64,000 nucleotides of DNA from Clostridium sp. DL-VIII (lineage in GTDB: Bacteria > Bacillota > Clostridia > Clostridiales > Clostridiaceae): assembly GCF_000230835.1 (NCBI RefSeq), contig NZ_CM001240.1:4428779-4492778 (forward strand), in the 5' to 3' direction. Below the pieces are notes generated by a model that saw only the letters and a program-made list of their open reading frames with translations, searched no databases and was not told the origin of the DNA. Below are positions 36,488 through 45,047 of the stretch, piece after piece (within the stretch, counting starts at the first letter, position 1; the number at the start of each line of letters is the position of its first letter). The translations under genes were made by a program, and so were the position numbers.

Positions 36488-36580
36488 AACATTAATTTGT
36501 TTTTTTGTTTTAATTATTTATGGAAATGATTTTATAGAGATATATTATTGTGTACTATAAGAAAGATTTTGGGGTGAAAA

Positions 36581-37288
36581 ATGAAAAAGTTAATAATCTT
36601 AACAATGATATTAATATCCATATTGACAATGAATCCAATTGTTACACATGCAGAATGGAAACAAGATAATAATGGCTGGTGGAATTCAGAAGGAAGTTCG
36701 TGGTCAGTTGGTTGGAAAGAAATTGATGGAAAGTGGTATTATTTTGATGATAATGGATATATGAAAACGGGGTAGTTATTTGATCAATGTAAATGGTACT
36801 ATTTGGATAGCGATGGTTGCATGGTTAAAAATACTACTATTGAAGGTTATTCATTAGGTTCTGATGGTGCATGGATCCAAATAGCTCAAAATTCTTACAA
36901 AGAACTAGATAAGATACAAATGAAATATAGCATTGATACGGCTAAAGAAGATGGTGATGTTATATCAAGTTCAATTGATGAATATTATAATATAGAAAAA
37001 CTTGATAAATTTATTGAAAACTATAAAAATAAAAAATCAAATGTAGGAGATATGGTAAGAATAATAAGTTATACGATTGACGGAGGCGTTATAATAAGTG
37101 ATTTGATTGTTAATGATAATAGTATTAAACTTACAGTTGATAATACAAGAGATCAATATGCAAGTGAAAAGGATAGAAAAAAAATAGAGTATAAAGTAAT
37201 AGACATAAATAAAACCAATAATGAAAAAAACAATTTTATATCGTATTATGTGAAAACTGATCAAGGTGAAGAATTATGCATACTCTAA
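36581..37288 (+). pseudogene. Cell-wall-binding-repeat protein interrupted by one amber codon
   Basis: Signal peptide (MKKLIILTMILISILTMNPI) is followed by choline-binding-type repeats: GWWNSEGSSWSVGWKEIDGK, WYYFDDNGYMKTG, then TAG at 36773-36775, then KWYYLDSDGCM in the same frame. A Trp is expected where the stop lies (TGG to TAG). The rest, to residue 235, resembles DUF4362 (EKLDKFIENYKNKKS, RIISYTIDGG). The stretch after the stop has an in-frame ATG only at 36821 and a poor ribosome site. With readthrough or suppression the full secreted protein would form. Confidence 0.8.
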
Positions 37289-37330
37289 ATTTTCGGTAAT
37301 GATCAGCCTACTACACACTTAAAAGTATAA

Positions 37331-37377
37331 AAGAAAAGAGTGCCCCACCTTCTCCCAAAGAGTAGTACTCTTTTCTT
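37331..37377. terminator. Terminator after the cell-wall-binding gene
   Basis: 11-bp stem AAGAAAAGAGT/ACTCTTTTCTT with a 25-base loop, on the plus strand 43 bases past the stop. Confidence 0.6.
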
Positions 37378-37425
37378 AAATCAATAATTCAATCTAATAT
37401 CCCTAAAACAAAAAACGTTCTAGGA

Positions 37426-37635
37426 TTAGCTTAGTATTTGCAGTACTAAGCTTTTCTTATCTATATTATAGAATAAATTTATACAAATTATACTGTTAAA
37501 ATTATATGCGAAAAGTTCTATGTATGATTTATATTTTAAAATAGTATTAGGCCTTATTCCTGTTTTCCTAGCCAAGTCAGCCTGATTGATTCCATCTTTT
37601 TTCCCAAATACTCTCGATAAATAAATTCTTATCAT
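37426..37635 (-). CDS. Small Xre-family regulator, possibly degenerate
   Basis: A 69-residue protein. The N-terminal half (MIRIYLSRVFGKKDGINQAD, LARKTGIRPNTI) is a good Xre/Cro helix-turn-helix. The C-terminal half has diverged, although IICINLFYNIDKKSLVLQI can be lined up with the usual helix 4-5 pattern. The ribosome site is weak. A hairpin GCTTAGTA/TACTAAGC (37429-37451) covers the stop codon. It may be a working small repressor or an early pseudogene. Confidence 0.5.
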   Translation of the reverse strand: MIRIYLSRVFGKKDGINQADLARKTGIRPNTILKYKSYIELFAYNFNSIICINLFYNIDKKSLVLQILS

Positions 37636-37794
37636 ATGTATATCATCTCATATACCGGGGATTTTAACATTATGTTATTGGGTGTCTTCTAAGAAAACTC
37701 TAAATTTTTATTTATTTTAACACAGAATATAATTTTTATAATTTTTTGTTATGTAATATCATTTTACGTTAATTTAGTAATCAAAAACTTCCAA

Positions 37795-38007
37795 CTAAAT
37801 TATTTCCTTTATTCTGATACTCCTATTACATCCCTTGTCTTTTTTTATATATCCTTTTTTCTCTAATCTATCTATATGAGCTTGTACTGATGATGTTGAA
37901 TTAATATCTGCAATCTTGCATATTTCTCTGACTGTTGGTGGTATTTTTTCCTTCTCTATATAATCCTTAATAATATCTAAAATCATTTTTTGCTTTTCTG
38001 TCAACAT
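37795..38007 (-). CDS. LexA DNA-binding domain without the autocleavage domain
   Basis: A 70-residue protein consisting of the LexA winged helix-turn-helix only: LTEKQKMILDIIKDYIEKEK, PPTVREICKIADINSTSSVQ, HIDRLEKKGYIKKDKG. The Ser/Lys peptidase half of LexA is absent and no remnant follows the stop. It therefore cannot self-cleave on RecA and might act as a constitutive competitor or a separately controlled repressor. AAGGAGATGACAGT precedes ATG 38007. A SOS-box-like dyad lies 40 bases upstream, suggesting self-regulation. Confidence 0.8.
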   Translation of the reverse strand: MLTEKQKMILDIIKDYIEKEKIPPTVREICKIADINSTSSVQAHIDRLEKKGYIKKDKGCNRSIRIKEII

Positions 38008-38047
38008 ACTGTCATCTCCTTATTGTCATTATTATATAAAACATATG

Positions 38048-38061
38048 CGAACTAGTGTTCG
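38048..38061. promoter_or_regulatory. SOS-box-like operator
   Basis: CGAACTAGTGTTCG: perfect half-sites CGAAC/GTTCG spaced by four bases, the Firmicute LexA-box layout (the inner bases differ from consensus). It sits just upstream of a TATAAT box (about 38029-38034) for the LexA-like gene. Confidence 0.65.
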
Positions 38062-38171
38062 TGTACATTTTACTACTATTATCTTATATTGTAAATAGAA
38101 AACTTGTATTACCATATTTCAATTTGGATACAATTGAATAGTTATTTAGATAATCATATCTTTTACTGTTA

Positions 38172-38452
38172 GGTGCTATTAAAACACTACAAAATATGGC
38201 TACAACAAAGAGGATACATCAAAAAATATCACAGTTGTTTGGATTGATGCGCTCCCTGAAGCAAGAGCTTTAGTTGATAAAGGATTTATGGCAGGCACTG
38301 TTTTTCAAGATCCAAAAATTTTACCTGAAGTTTTCTATAATATTGGCATTAACTTAGTTCAAAATCTAAATCCCATAGAAAATACAAACTATAAAATTGT
38401 TAATGGAGAGATCATTATTCCATTTCCTTATAAAGAATACATTAAGAAATAA
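38172..38452 (+). pseudogene. 3' remnant of a galactose-type sugar-binding protein gene
   Basis: The last 80 or so codons of an MglB-like periplasmic binding protein remain: VVWIDALPEARALVDKGFMA, GTVFQDPKILPEVFYNIGIN, NPIENTNYKIVNGEIIIPFP. A one-base deletion in an A run near 38191 shifts the frame between GAIKTLQ and the expected KYGYNKED. The 5' two thirds and the signal peptide are missing, and no transporter genes follow. Confidence 0.8.
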
Positions 38453-38457
38453 TTTAA

Positions 38458-38490
38458 AAGCAGTAATTGAATTGCTCTTAGCTACTGCTT
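38458..38490 (+). terminator. Hairpin after the sugar-binding-protein remnant
   Basis: AAGCAGTA/TACTGCTT stem, weak T tail. The gap 38491-38881 shows only a small GGTAGA/TCTACC hairpin (38513-38537) and nothing else I can name. Confidence 0.4.
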
Positions 38491-38881
38491 ATTATCTGTA
38501 TGTAAAAAAATGAAGGTAGACTAAGTATTTCTACCTAATTTACCTTTATTTTTAGATATTCTTTAAACTTCACTTATTTTAACAGCTCTACATACTTAAC
38601 TCAGTTAAATCATTAAAACTCGTGCACACAAATTTTTAATACTAAAATCCAGAATAAACTAAAATTAAATAAATCACGAAAACTTCTTAATAACTCTACA
38701 ATCATTTTTATAGATAACCGGCTATTTACAGTATAAATATTATCACAATGACTAAAGAAAAAAATACTTTTTTCTTTAAACATATAAATACAGTCATAAA
38801 ATAGCACTATTGTATGTTTTTTCTTAAGCAGTTCTTTTTCTTAATATTAGCTAAATAAACAAAAATTAAAGTTTAAATATC

Positions 38882-39274
38882 TTAATCTCCAACTATAAGC
38901 TTGTCTTGATTTAAAATATGTTTATCTATCCAATCTACTATAAATTCTAATAATCCTTTTACACATTCATCCTGATCTAAATCAATTACATTTAAATTAA
39001 TGTTATTAATTTCATTTATAAAGTTTTCATGCTCTACTTTATGAGAAAGAAATCTTTTATATCTTATACTTAACATATACTTTTCTTCTGATTTAAAATG
39101 AAATACAGTATAGTCTTTTAACTCACCAAGTATCTCAATAATTTTATCATACTTATCTGTAATAAAATTATTATTCAATAATTCATATGCACGTTCTGCA
39201 ATTTCAAATAATTTTTCATGTTGTTCGTCAATATGGTTTATTCCAAGCGCATATTCTTCTTTCCATTTAATCAT
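38882..39274 (-). CDS. Bacteriohemerythrin
   Basis: A 130-residue four-helix non-heme diiron protein that binds oxygen, serving as carrier or sensor in anaerobes. The iron ligands are visible in order: His in GINHIDEQHEKLFE (two His), FHFKSEEKYM (His and Glu), SHKVEHENF (two His) and the C-terminal WIDKHILNQD (His and Asp). Length is standard. GAGGTGAT precedes ATG 39274. It is monocistronic, with no chemoreceptor or cyclase domain attached. Confidence 0.93.
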   Translation of the reverse strand: MIKWKEEYALGINHIDEQHEKLFEIAERAYELLNNNFITDKYDKIIEILGELKDYTVFHFKSEEKYMLSIRYKRFLSHKVEHENFINEINNINLNVIDLDQDECVKGLLEFIVDWIDKHILNQDKLIVGD

Positions 39275-39345
39275 AAGATCACCTCAAATTTTAATATTGT
39301 AGTATAATTTTTCACATTAGTACCTTTTAATTTATAAATAAAAAT

Positions 39346-39394
39346 GACCAATTAAAATTTACTAATCTTAAAAGATTAGTAAATTTAATTGGTC
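39346..39394 (-). terminator. Very long near-perfect hairpin
   Basis: Two 23-24-base arms (GACCAATTAA... inward to AATCTT) pair with a single bulged base around a two-base loop. On the minus strand ATTTTTATTT follows, so it can terminate the transposase-remnant transcript before the hemerythrin gene. Confidence 0.6.
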
Positions 39395-39539
39395 GGTTGC
39401 ACAACTAGCTCTAAACTCTCAATGTGCCCAAAATAAGAAAGTTTTTCACAGCTTCCAATTTACATATTTTATTAATAATGATCAAATTATTAATACACTT
39501 ACAATATTAACATTATAACATAAAAAATTCTATATAATT

Positions 39540-40396
39540 TCATATTTTTATATATTGATAAAATATAACTTCAATATTCCAACGGATTTTATAAATATTA
39601 TAAATACTTTTATTAAGTTATGGTTTATCATCAGAAGGTACATTATCAAAGCTTTTAATTTTCTTAGGTTTTATAGTACTCATATAAAGCCTAACAGATT
39701 TGAAATTTTCTATACCCGTGGTGGTAAGAGTTATATAGACATTTTTATTTGTTAAATTAATTTTGGCTTTTGTATATGCTATAAAAAATTCACCTTCTTT
39801 AGTGTATTTAAGATTCCTATAATTAATTTTATTTTCCTTTTTTCTTGGACGTCCTTTTTTACCAGTATGTTTTTCAAAATTTACTTCAAATATTGCTGTA
39901 TCTGAGCGTAGAGTTCCTATAATATGTATGTTTGAAAATTTTTCGATTTCACTTATAGATGGCTTTTTGCTATGCCACGAATCACATGTGACTATAACTT
40001 AATATTCTGCTAACGCAGGGGCAACGGATAATATCATTTCAGATGCTAATTCAAGTTTTGTTCTAGATTTATCATAAATCCTATACTGTATAGGAAATTT
40101 GATATATTTGATTTTGTTATTATGCAGTATAGGAATTGCTATTGCTAAGCATACTTAAAATTTTTCTCTGATAAGAAATAGTAAAATCTATTTAAGCATA
40201 CATTCCAATACTTCTTTATAAATTTATCATAAATTAGCTTTATAGATTTTACTTCCTGCATATAGAAAATTGAAAAAATAAGTATCTGAAAGTTTTCAAA
40301 ACTTCGTTTATAAAAAATACTTTTATATGCATTTAAATACTTCTTTAATGTATTAATTGTTGAATTACTGCCAATACTATTCATAGAACCAAACAC
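39540..40396 (-). pseudogene. Decayed DDE transposase with internal deletion
   Basis: Pieces of one transposase are readable in order. N-terminal part: FENFQILIFSIFYMQEVKSI, WNVCLNRFYYFLSEKNF. Central part: IKYIKFPIQYRIYDKSRTKL, an in-frame TAA, then VIVTCDSWHSKKPSISEIEK and HTGKKGRPRKKE. C-terminal part: after a frameshift, IYKIRWNIEVIFYQY. Roughly 80 residues between the N-terminal and central parts, expected to hold the first catalytic Asp, are missing. It resembles IS4-type DDE transposases with the TGKKGRPRK stretch. Not functional. Confidence 0.75.
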
Positions 40397-40460
40397 CGTC
40401 CTTGTTAAAGAATCGTATTGGAACTATGATTATTTTGTGCAAGAAATCGGTGTTTGGTTC
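40386..40460. repeat. 13-bp inverted repeat at the 5' side of the transposase remnant
   Basis: GAACCAAACACCG (40386-40398) and CGGTGTTTGGTTC (40448-40460) are perfect inverses separated by 49 bases. It may be part of the old element or a regulatory hairpin. No matching copy was found at the other side of the remnant. Confidence 0.5.
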
Positions 40461-40548
40461 ATTGTATTTTATGGGAATCTAATTACTTGTAAAGTGGTGT
40501 TATTATATAATATTATTATTAAAATCATTATAGTCACAAGAAATATAA

Positions 40549-41412
40549 CTATTCTAATACATTATTTAAAGTTCCTAATTTTTCAATAGATACTTCAACC
40601 TTATCTCCTGATTTCAGCCAGCATTGTTCAGCTTCAGGATAGCCTAAAATAACCCCACTAGGTGTTCCCGTGAAAATAATATCTCCTGGTTTTAATGTTA
40701 AATGCTGAGAAATATAACTTACAATTGTTGCACAATCAAAGATCATATCTTTGGTATTTGCAGATTGGCGAATTTCTCCATTTACTTCACATTTTATGTC
40801 TAGATTATTTGGATCCACTTCGTCAGCTGTCATCAAATACGGGCCAATTGGTGCAAAATCATCACAGGTTTTACCGAGCAGCCATTGTTCTGTACGGAAT
40901 TGAAGATCACGAGCAGTTAAATCATTTCCAACAGTGTATCCAAAAACATAGGAAAGTGCATCTTCCTTAGAAATATTTTTAGCTTCTTTTCCTATAACAA
41001 CAACTAGTTCTGCTTCATAATCAAATTTCTCTGCTGATTTAGGAAGATTAATCAATTGATTATGAGCAGCTAATGTATTATTAAATTTACTAAAAATAAC
41101 TGGAAACTCAGGTGTAACGATATTGCATTCTTCCCTATGGCTTAAATAATTTAAACCAACACAAAGTATCTTTTCGGGATTATTTACACATGGTGCATAA
41201 ATTATTTGCTCTTCTGGTATAATTTCTACTTCCTTCTTTATTAATTCTTCTAATTGTAATAAGCCTTTTTCTGCATTTTCAATTACTTTTTCCATAGTAT
41301 TAGGTACATTAAATGAATTAATAGCTGCTGCTTTTTCTACATCTATAATGCCTTGTTCTACTTTAATTCCTAATCGTATTTCTTTTCCCAATTTAAAATT
41401 AATCAACTTCAT
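40549..41412 (-). CDS. Fumarylacetoacetate hydrolase family protein
   Basis: A 287-residue metal-dependent enzyme of the FAH/HpcE/MhpD group (hydrolases, decarboxylases or isomerases of 2-oxo acids). The N-terminal cap domain runs to about 75. The core has ILCVGLNYLSHREE, metal ligands in KFDYEAELVVVIG, GYTVGNDLTARDLQ, and PGDIIFTGTPSGV. ATG 41412 is preceded by AAGGTGATG; a GTG four codons earlier lies inside that site. It is 50 bases downstream of the PEBP gene under the same promoter, probably controlled by the divergent GntR protein. Substrate unknown. Confidence 0.9.
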   Translation of the reverse strand: MKLINFKLGKEIRLGIKVEQGIIDVEKAAAINSFNVPNTMEKVIENAEKGLLQLEELIKKEVEIIPEEQIIYAPCVNNPEKILCVGLNYLSHREECNIVTPEFPVIFSKFNNTLAAHNQLINLPKSAEKFDYEAELVVVIGKEAKNISKEDALSYVFGYTVGNDLTARDLQFRTEQWLLGKTCDDFAPIGPYLMTADEVDPNNLDIKCEVNGEIRQSANTKDMIFDCATIVSYISQHLTLKPGDIIFTGTPSGVILGYPEAEQCWLKSGDKVEVSIEKLGTLNNVLE

Positions 41413-41462
41413 TTTTATCATCACCTTTTTTTATAATAGGCCTAGTTATTATAACTTTTATA

Positions 41463-41993
41463 TTATAATTCTGCTGTTGCGGTCATAACTGCACGAGCAA
41501 GAGTATGACCTCCCATATTAAATCCAAGAAATGTTGGTGTTGAATCAACAGGTATACCTATATCTTCAACATCTAATGCATAAACAACAATTACATATGT
41601 GTGTTTTCCATGTCCTGCTGGTGGAGCAGCTCCTATATATCTTGCAGCACGTGCGTCATTAGGAAGTTGAATTGCTCCTTTTGGCAGTACTGAACAAGCT
41701 GCATCTCCTGATCCTGTTTCTAATTCAGTAACAATTGCAGGGATATTAGCAACTGCCCAGTGCCAGAATCCAGCACCAGTTGGCGCATCTAAATCATATA
41801 TAGTTACTGCATAACTTTTTGTTCCTTCTGGTGCTCCAGACCAAGATAATTGTGGTGAGACATCTTGTCCTCCTTCGATACCAAATATTCCAGAATATTG
41901 AGATAACGCAAATGCCTCTCCATCTTTAACATCTTTACTTGTAACTTCAAAACTTGCTACCTTTGGTAACTTTTCAAAAAAATCTTTACTCAT
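41463..41993 (-). CDS. YbhB/YbcL-type phosphatidylethanolamine-binding (PEBP) protein
   Basis: A 176-residue cytosolic protein of the bacterial Raf-kinase-inhibitor-like family. The ligand pocket motifs are present: PQLSWSGAPEGTKSYAVTIY, DLDAPTGAGFWHWAVANIP, YIGAAPPAGHGKHTYVIVVY. Its biochemical role is generally unclear. TTAGGAGGAAAAAG precedes ATG 41993. First gene of a two-gene operon with the FAH-type enzyme, divergent from gntR. Confidence 0.92.
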   Translation of the reverse strand: MSKDFFEKLPKVASFEVTSKDVKDGEAFALSQYSGIFGIEGGQDVSPQLSWSGAPEGTKSYAVTIYDLDAPTGAGFWHWAVANIPAIVTELETGSGDAACSVLPKGAIQLPNDARAARYIGAAPPAGHGKHTYVIVVYALDVEDIGIPVDSTPTFLGFNMGGHTLARAVMTATAEL

Positions 41994-42057
41994 GTCTTTT
42001 TCCTCCTAACTTTTTTTAATTGCAACTAAAAACTACAATATTCATCTTGTTATAACT

Positions 42058-42086
42058 AGTATACTTTCTTAAATCGATTCAGTCAA
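42058..42086 (-). promoter_or_regulatory. Sigma-A promoter of the PEBP-FAH operon
   Basis: Minus-strand TTGACT (42081-42086), 17-bp spacer, TATACT (42058-42063). One AATCGATT site lies inside the spacer. Confidence 0.75.
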
Positions 42087-42116
42087 CCAAAATCGATTCT
42101 TAATCGATAATCGACT
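42072..42116. promoter_or_regulatory. Cluster of ATCGAT operators, probable GntR sites
   Basis: AATCGATT at 42072-42079 and 42091-42098, AATCGATA at 42102-42109 and a half-site TCGA at 42111-42114. They cover the promoter spacer and the region upstream of -35, a layout suited to repression by the neighbouring GntR protein. Confidence 0.6.
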
Positions 42117-42263
42117 TTTGAAGAAATATTGTGTATACTTTAAAATGTCTAATGAAATTACCAAATATAATATAAATCTTATTTCTAGAACAAATATGTA
42201 GTACTTACGGTTTATTTTATATTTAAAACAATATTTTTTATTCAAAAGGATGGTTTATAAATT

Positions 42264-42926
42264 ATGGCAAGACGAAATGGATCATTAACCTTAACTGAAA
42301 GTGTTTTTTCTGAGCTTCGTACTGATATATTATCTGGTCGCCTTTCCCCTGGCTCACCACTGATGCCCGGAGAATTAAAGATACGTTTTGACGTATCCAT
42401 TGCTGTTGTGCGTGAAGCATTAACACGTTTAGCAGCTCAGGGACTTGCTAAGCAAAGCCCAAACTATGGATTTACCGTAATGACACTTTCTAAGTCTGAT
42501 TTAGAAGACATTATTGAAGCACGTAAAATTAACGAAGGGGCGGCTCTAAGGCTATCTATTTCCAAAGGTGATATTTTATGGGAATCTAATATAATAGCAC
42601 TCCAACACCAATTAGAGCAAACCCCGGAATATTCTCAAAATGATAAAACTCGTATAAGTGATGATTGGTCTTTACTACATAGTAAATTCCACCGTACATT
42701 AATTGAGGCTTGTGATAATCAAATATTGCTAGATATCTGTGATCGTTTATGGAATATGAGTGAACTTTACAGAAGCTGGTCCGTTCCCCGTGATAATAAT
42801 CGACCTATTGCTAATGAACATAAGGCATTAATGCAAGCTGCACTAGATCGTGATATCAATAATGCAGTAGATCTTTTTAATACACATATTCAACTTACAA
42901 TAGATATACTAATTGATTATGACTAA
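42264..42926 (+). CDS. GntR-family regulator, FCD subfamily
   Basis: A 220-residue dimeric repressor. The N-terminal winged helix has LRTDILSGRLSPGSPLMPGE, FDVSIAVVREALTRLAAQGL and QSPNYGFTV. The C-terminal FCD effector domain is all-helical with metal/ligand residues in DWSLLHSKFHRTLIEAC and NEHKALMQAALDRD. It is divergent from the PEBP-FAH operon across an array of ATCGAT sites, so it most likely controls that operon, releasing on a small organic acid. AAAGGATGG is a weak ribosome site. Confidence 0.93.
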   Translation: MARRNGSLTLTESVFSELRTDILSGRLSPGSPLMPGELKIRFDVSIAVVREALTRLAAQGLAKQSPNYGFTVMTLSKSDLEDIIEARKINEGAALRLSISKGDILWESNIIALQHQLEQTPEYSQNDKTRISDDWSLLHSKFHRTLIEACDNQILLDICDRLWNMSELYRSWSVPRDNNRPIANEHKALMQAALDRDINNAVDLFNTHIQLTIDILIDYD

Positions 42927-42978
42927 TCAGAACCCAAACAGAAACTTCTTTGTATTTATTAAGTATAAATTTAAAAAT

Positions 42979-43006
42979 AAGAGGAAACATTATATTAATG
43001 TCTCTT
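42979..43006 (+). terminator. Terminator of gntR
   Basis: Stem AAGAG..ACAT/ATGT.CTCTT with a T-rich plus-strand tail. Confidence 0.55.
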
Positions 43007-43165
43007 CTCATTTTTATTATGGTCGTACATTCTTATATTTTCCATTATGAATATATTACTACACCTCTTCCTCATTAGTCTTAATAATATTCTGATAATA
43101 ATAGTAACTTTATTTTTTTATATAGATGCTATAAAAATATCAAAGTAACGGCGGAATTAATAAAA

Positions 43166-43200
43166 AATACCACAATTTCATTTCTGAATAATGTGGTATT
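43166..43200 (-). terminator. Terminator, copy A of a recurring hairpin family
   Basis: AATACCACA/TGTGGTATT stem, loop containing TCATTTCTGAAT (plus strand), TTTTTT on the minus strand. 23 bases past the ferric-reductase-like gene. Shares its loop with 44049-44079. Confidence 0.75.
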
Positions 43201-43222
43201 AATAGTTAATATATATGTAACT

Positions 43223-43942
43223 TTAATTGCTGCTTTTACTAAATTCTAGAGGGCTTATTGATATACTCCTGCTTCTATACTTCATTAATCTGAGAATCAT
43301 ATAACTGCTAAAGATTAATGTATATGTTGCTAATCTTAGCCAATCAATTTCCTTATCATTTAGTAATATAAATACTATATGAACATATGCAAGCAAATAA
43401 AATAAGTAGGCCCATCTTTGCAGCTTTTTCCATTGCATCCCCTTCATCTTTCGTCTCACTTTTTTTAATGATGTTACAAACAATGGTATCATCAAAATAA
43501 ATCCTATCATTCCAACTAAAATATAACTTAAATACAATATAGGAAATGTACCTTCACTCATGATTTTAGGAAGTTTCAATATTAGAAATCGAACAAAATA
43601 TATAGTTCCATGCGGTAATATGGTAATACATCCCAAGATAGCCAACTCGGCTCTTATGCTTCTCAATTTTTTAGTTATTTGCCATCTAGAGTTCAAAGCT
43701 CCAGCATACATTACTAAAATAAAAAATGCTATAGATATCAAGCCTCGCATCGATACTTTTTCAAGTACAAGAAGAAATCCATCTAGCTTTGCATTAGATG
43801 TTATTCTTAAGATTTCATAGATAGATGTGGTTATTGCAATAACTCCCGCTATTGTGTAATAAATATAATAGCGCTTTCTAATAGATTCTGTGAAAAATAC
43901 TGCTAAAACTGTTACTAAGACTAATGTACAAATAAAATTCAT
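43223..43942 (-). CDS. Ferric-reductase-like transmembrane protein (MsrQ/YedZ type)
   Basis: A 239-residue membrane protein with about six helices. Candidate heme ligands are His in ILPHGTIYFVRF and in LLAYVHIVFILL; GMQWKKLQRWAYLFYLLAYV matches the conserved W-x-x-L-x-R-x-x-Y segment of the ferric-reductase-like domain. It has no flavin or NAD domain, so it would accept electrons from a partner. CAAGGAGT precedes ATG 43942. A Fur-box sequence sits 26 bases upstream, pointing to iron control. Confidence 0.8.
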   Translation of the reverse strand: MNFICTLVLVTVLAVFFTESIRKRYYIYYTIAGVIAITTSIYEILRITSNAKLDGFLLVLEKVSMRGLISIAFFILVMYAGALNSRWQITKKLRSIRAELAILGCITILPHGTIYFVRFLILKLPKIMSEGTFPILYLSYILVGMIGFILMIPLFVTSLKKVRRKMKGMQWKKLQRWAYLFYLLAYVHIVFILLNDKEIDWLRLATYTLIFSSYMILRLMKYRSRSISISPLEFSKSSN

Positions 43943-43967
43943 TTTGTTACTCCTTGTAATAATAATT

Positions 43968-43986
43968 GATAATGAATATCATTATT
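43968..43986. promoter_or_regulatory. Fur box
   Basis: GATAATGAATATCATTATT matches the 19-bp GATAATGATAATCATTATC consensus at 16 positions. It is located directly upstream of the ferric-reductase-like gene. Confidence 0.75.
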
Positions 43987-44048
43987 ATATTTTATCATCT
44001 TTTCCAAGTCAAGCTTTAATAGGATTATTTTTAATTTAGTAACAAAAA

Positions 44049-44079
44049 TACCACAACATCATTTCTGAATGTTGTGGTA
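44049..44079 (-). terminator. Terminator-like hairpin, copy B of the family
   Basis: TACCACAACA/TGTTGTGGTA stem with loop TCATTTCTGAA; TTTTTG on the minus strand. About 240 bases past the flavoprotein stop. Confidence 0.6.
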
Positions 44080-44199
44080 ATAAGGATGCTTATAAAGTTT
44101 TAATTCACATTCAATTATAAGTAATGCAGAAAATGTACTGATAAATGTCGAATTAGAGTTGTTATATTGATGCATGAAATCTTAGAATTGCATATTAAG

Positions 44200-44238
44200 A
44201 AAATCGCAGATTCAATCCTTCTTGAATAATGCGATTTT
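44200..44238 (-). terminator. Terminator-like hairpin, related copy
   Basis: AAAATCGCA/TGCGATTTT stem. The minus-strand loop starts CATTATTCA as in the other family members. Lies 80 bases past the flavoprotein gene. Confidence 0.6.
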
Positions 44239-44318
44239 ACAATTTGCTATTTTTTTGATTCACGATATAAGAAGATTCCGAGGTAAAATATAAACATAAT
44301 TTTATTACATATATACTA

Positions 44319-45047
44319 CTAATTCATAACCTTATATAAGAGTCTAAAAATTGCTTTTGAAAATATTTTCTTAATAAGGTTCATTTTGCAGTCATAATAA
44401 TAGGCTTTATCAAGCCATCCTCTATCATTCCAAAATATTTTGTCCCGTTCATTGGTTTTAAGTGCCAACACCTTTTGTACCTGAAATATATTTATTTCTA
44501 TTAAAGATGGTCTGTAGTAACCTTTTTTCTCATTAAGCAATTTAAGAAGTTGACTTAATTCCTTTTCTTCTACAGGAGATGTAATATTTCGAGATGACCT
44601 TGCAATAAATCCAGCCCTTTGAGTCCCCCATTGAACTGCAATGTTTTCAAAGCATTTTTTTGTCTCTTTTATTCCTGTTGCCTCTGTAGTTGCTACAAAG
44701 AGAGTTGGTTTACCTGCAAGTTCTGGCCTATGATACCACATACATGTCCTATCAACCATTGTTTTTAACTTACCACTTATAGTACCCACATATATCGGGG
44801 AACTTAAAATTATACCACTACTATTTATCATCTTTTTCATCAAATAATTCATATCATCTTTTAAATAGCATTTTCCATCTGTTACACATTTTCTACAGCC
44901 TAAACAATTTTTAATTTTGTAATCGAATAGATTAATCACTTCAAAGACAAAATTATTTCTTTTCAATAGTTGTCCAATTTGCAATAAAACATTATATGTA
45001 TTCTTTTTTCTAAAACTACTGTTAATAATTAGAATAATCTTTCCCAA
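44319..45047 (-). CDS. Flavodoxin-fold FMN reductase with Cys-rich (ISF-type) motif
   Basis: A 242-residue NAD(P)H-dependent or iron-sulfur flavoprotein. FMN-loop region IILIINSSFRKKNTYNVL at the N-terminus, then CLGCRKCVTDGKCYLKDDM, a compact cluster of cysteines as in iron-sulfur flavoproteins, and SSPIYVGTISGKLKTMVDR, the second FMN contact. The C-terminal 70 residues are specific to this subgroup. The start is TTG 45047 with AGGAGG eight bases upstream. Electron partner unknown. Confidence 0.85.
   Translation of the reverse strand: MGKIILIINSSFRKKNTYNVLLQIGQLLKRNNFVFEVINLFDYKIKNCLGCRKCVTDGKCYLKDDMNYLMKKMINSSGIILSSPIYVGTISGKLKTMVDRTCMWYHRPELAGKPTLFVATTEATGIKETKKCFENIAVQWGTQRAGFIARSSRNITSPVEEKELSQLLKLLNEKKGYYRPSLIEINIFQVQKVLALKTNERDKIFWNDRGWLDKAYYYDCKMNLIKKIFSKAIFRLLYKVMN

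Noticed and set aside
38613..38807. 64-codon minus-strand frame
   Set aside because: No ribosome site and no recognisable motif; likely chance in AT-rich DNA.
39555..39755. 66-codon plus-strand frame
   Set aside because: Antisense shadow of the transposase remnant, whose minus-strand reading is far more protein-like.
40386..40460. Terminal inverted repeats of an intact insertion sequence
   Set aside because: The two arms lie on the same side of the transposase remnant only 49 bases apart, and no matching copy was found on the far side.
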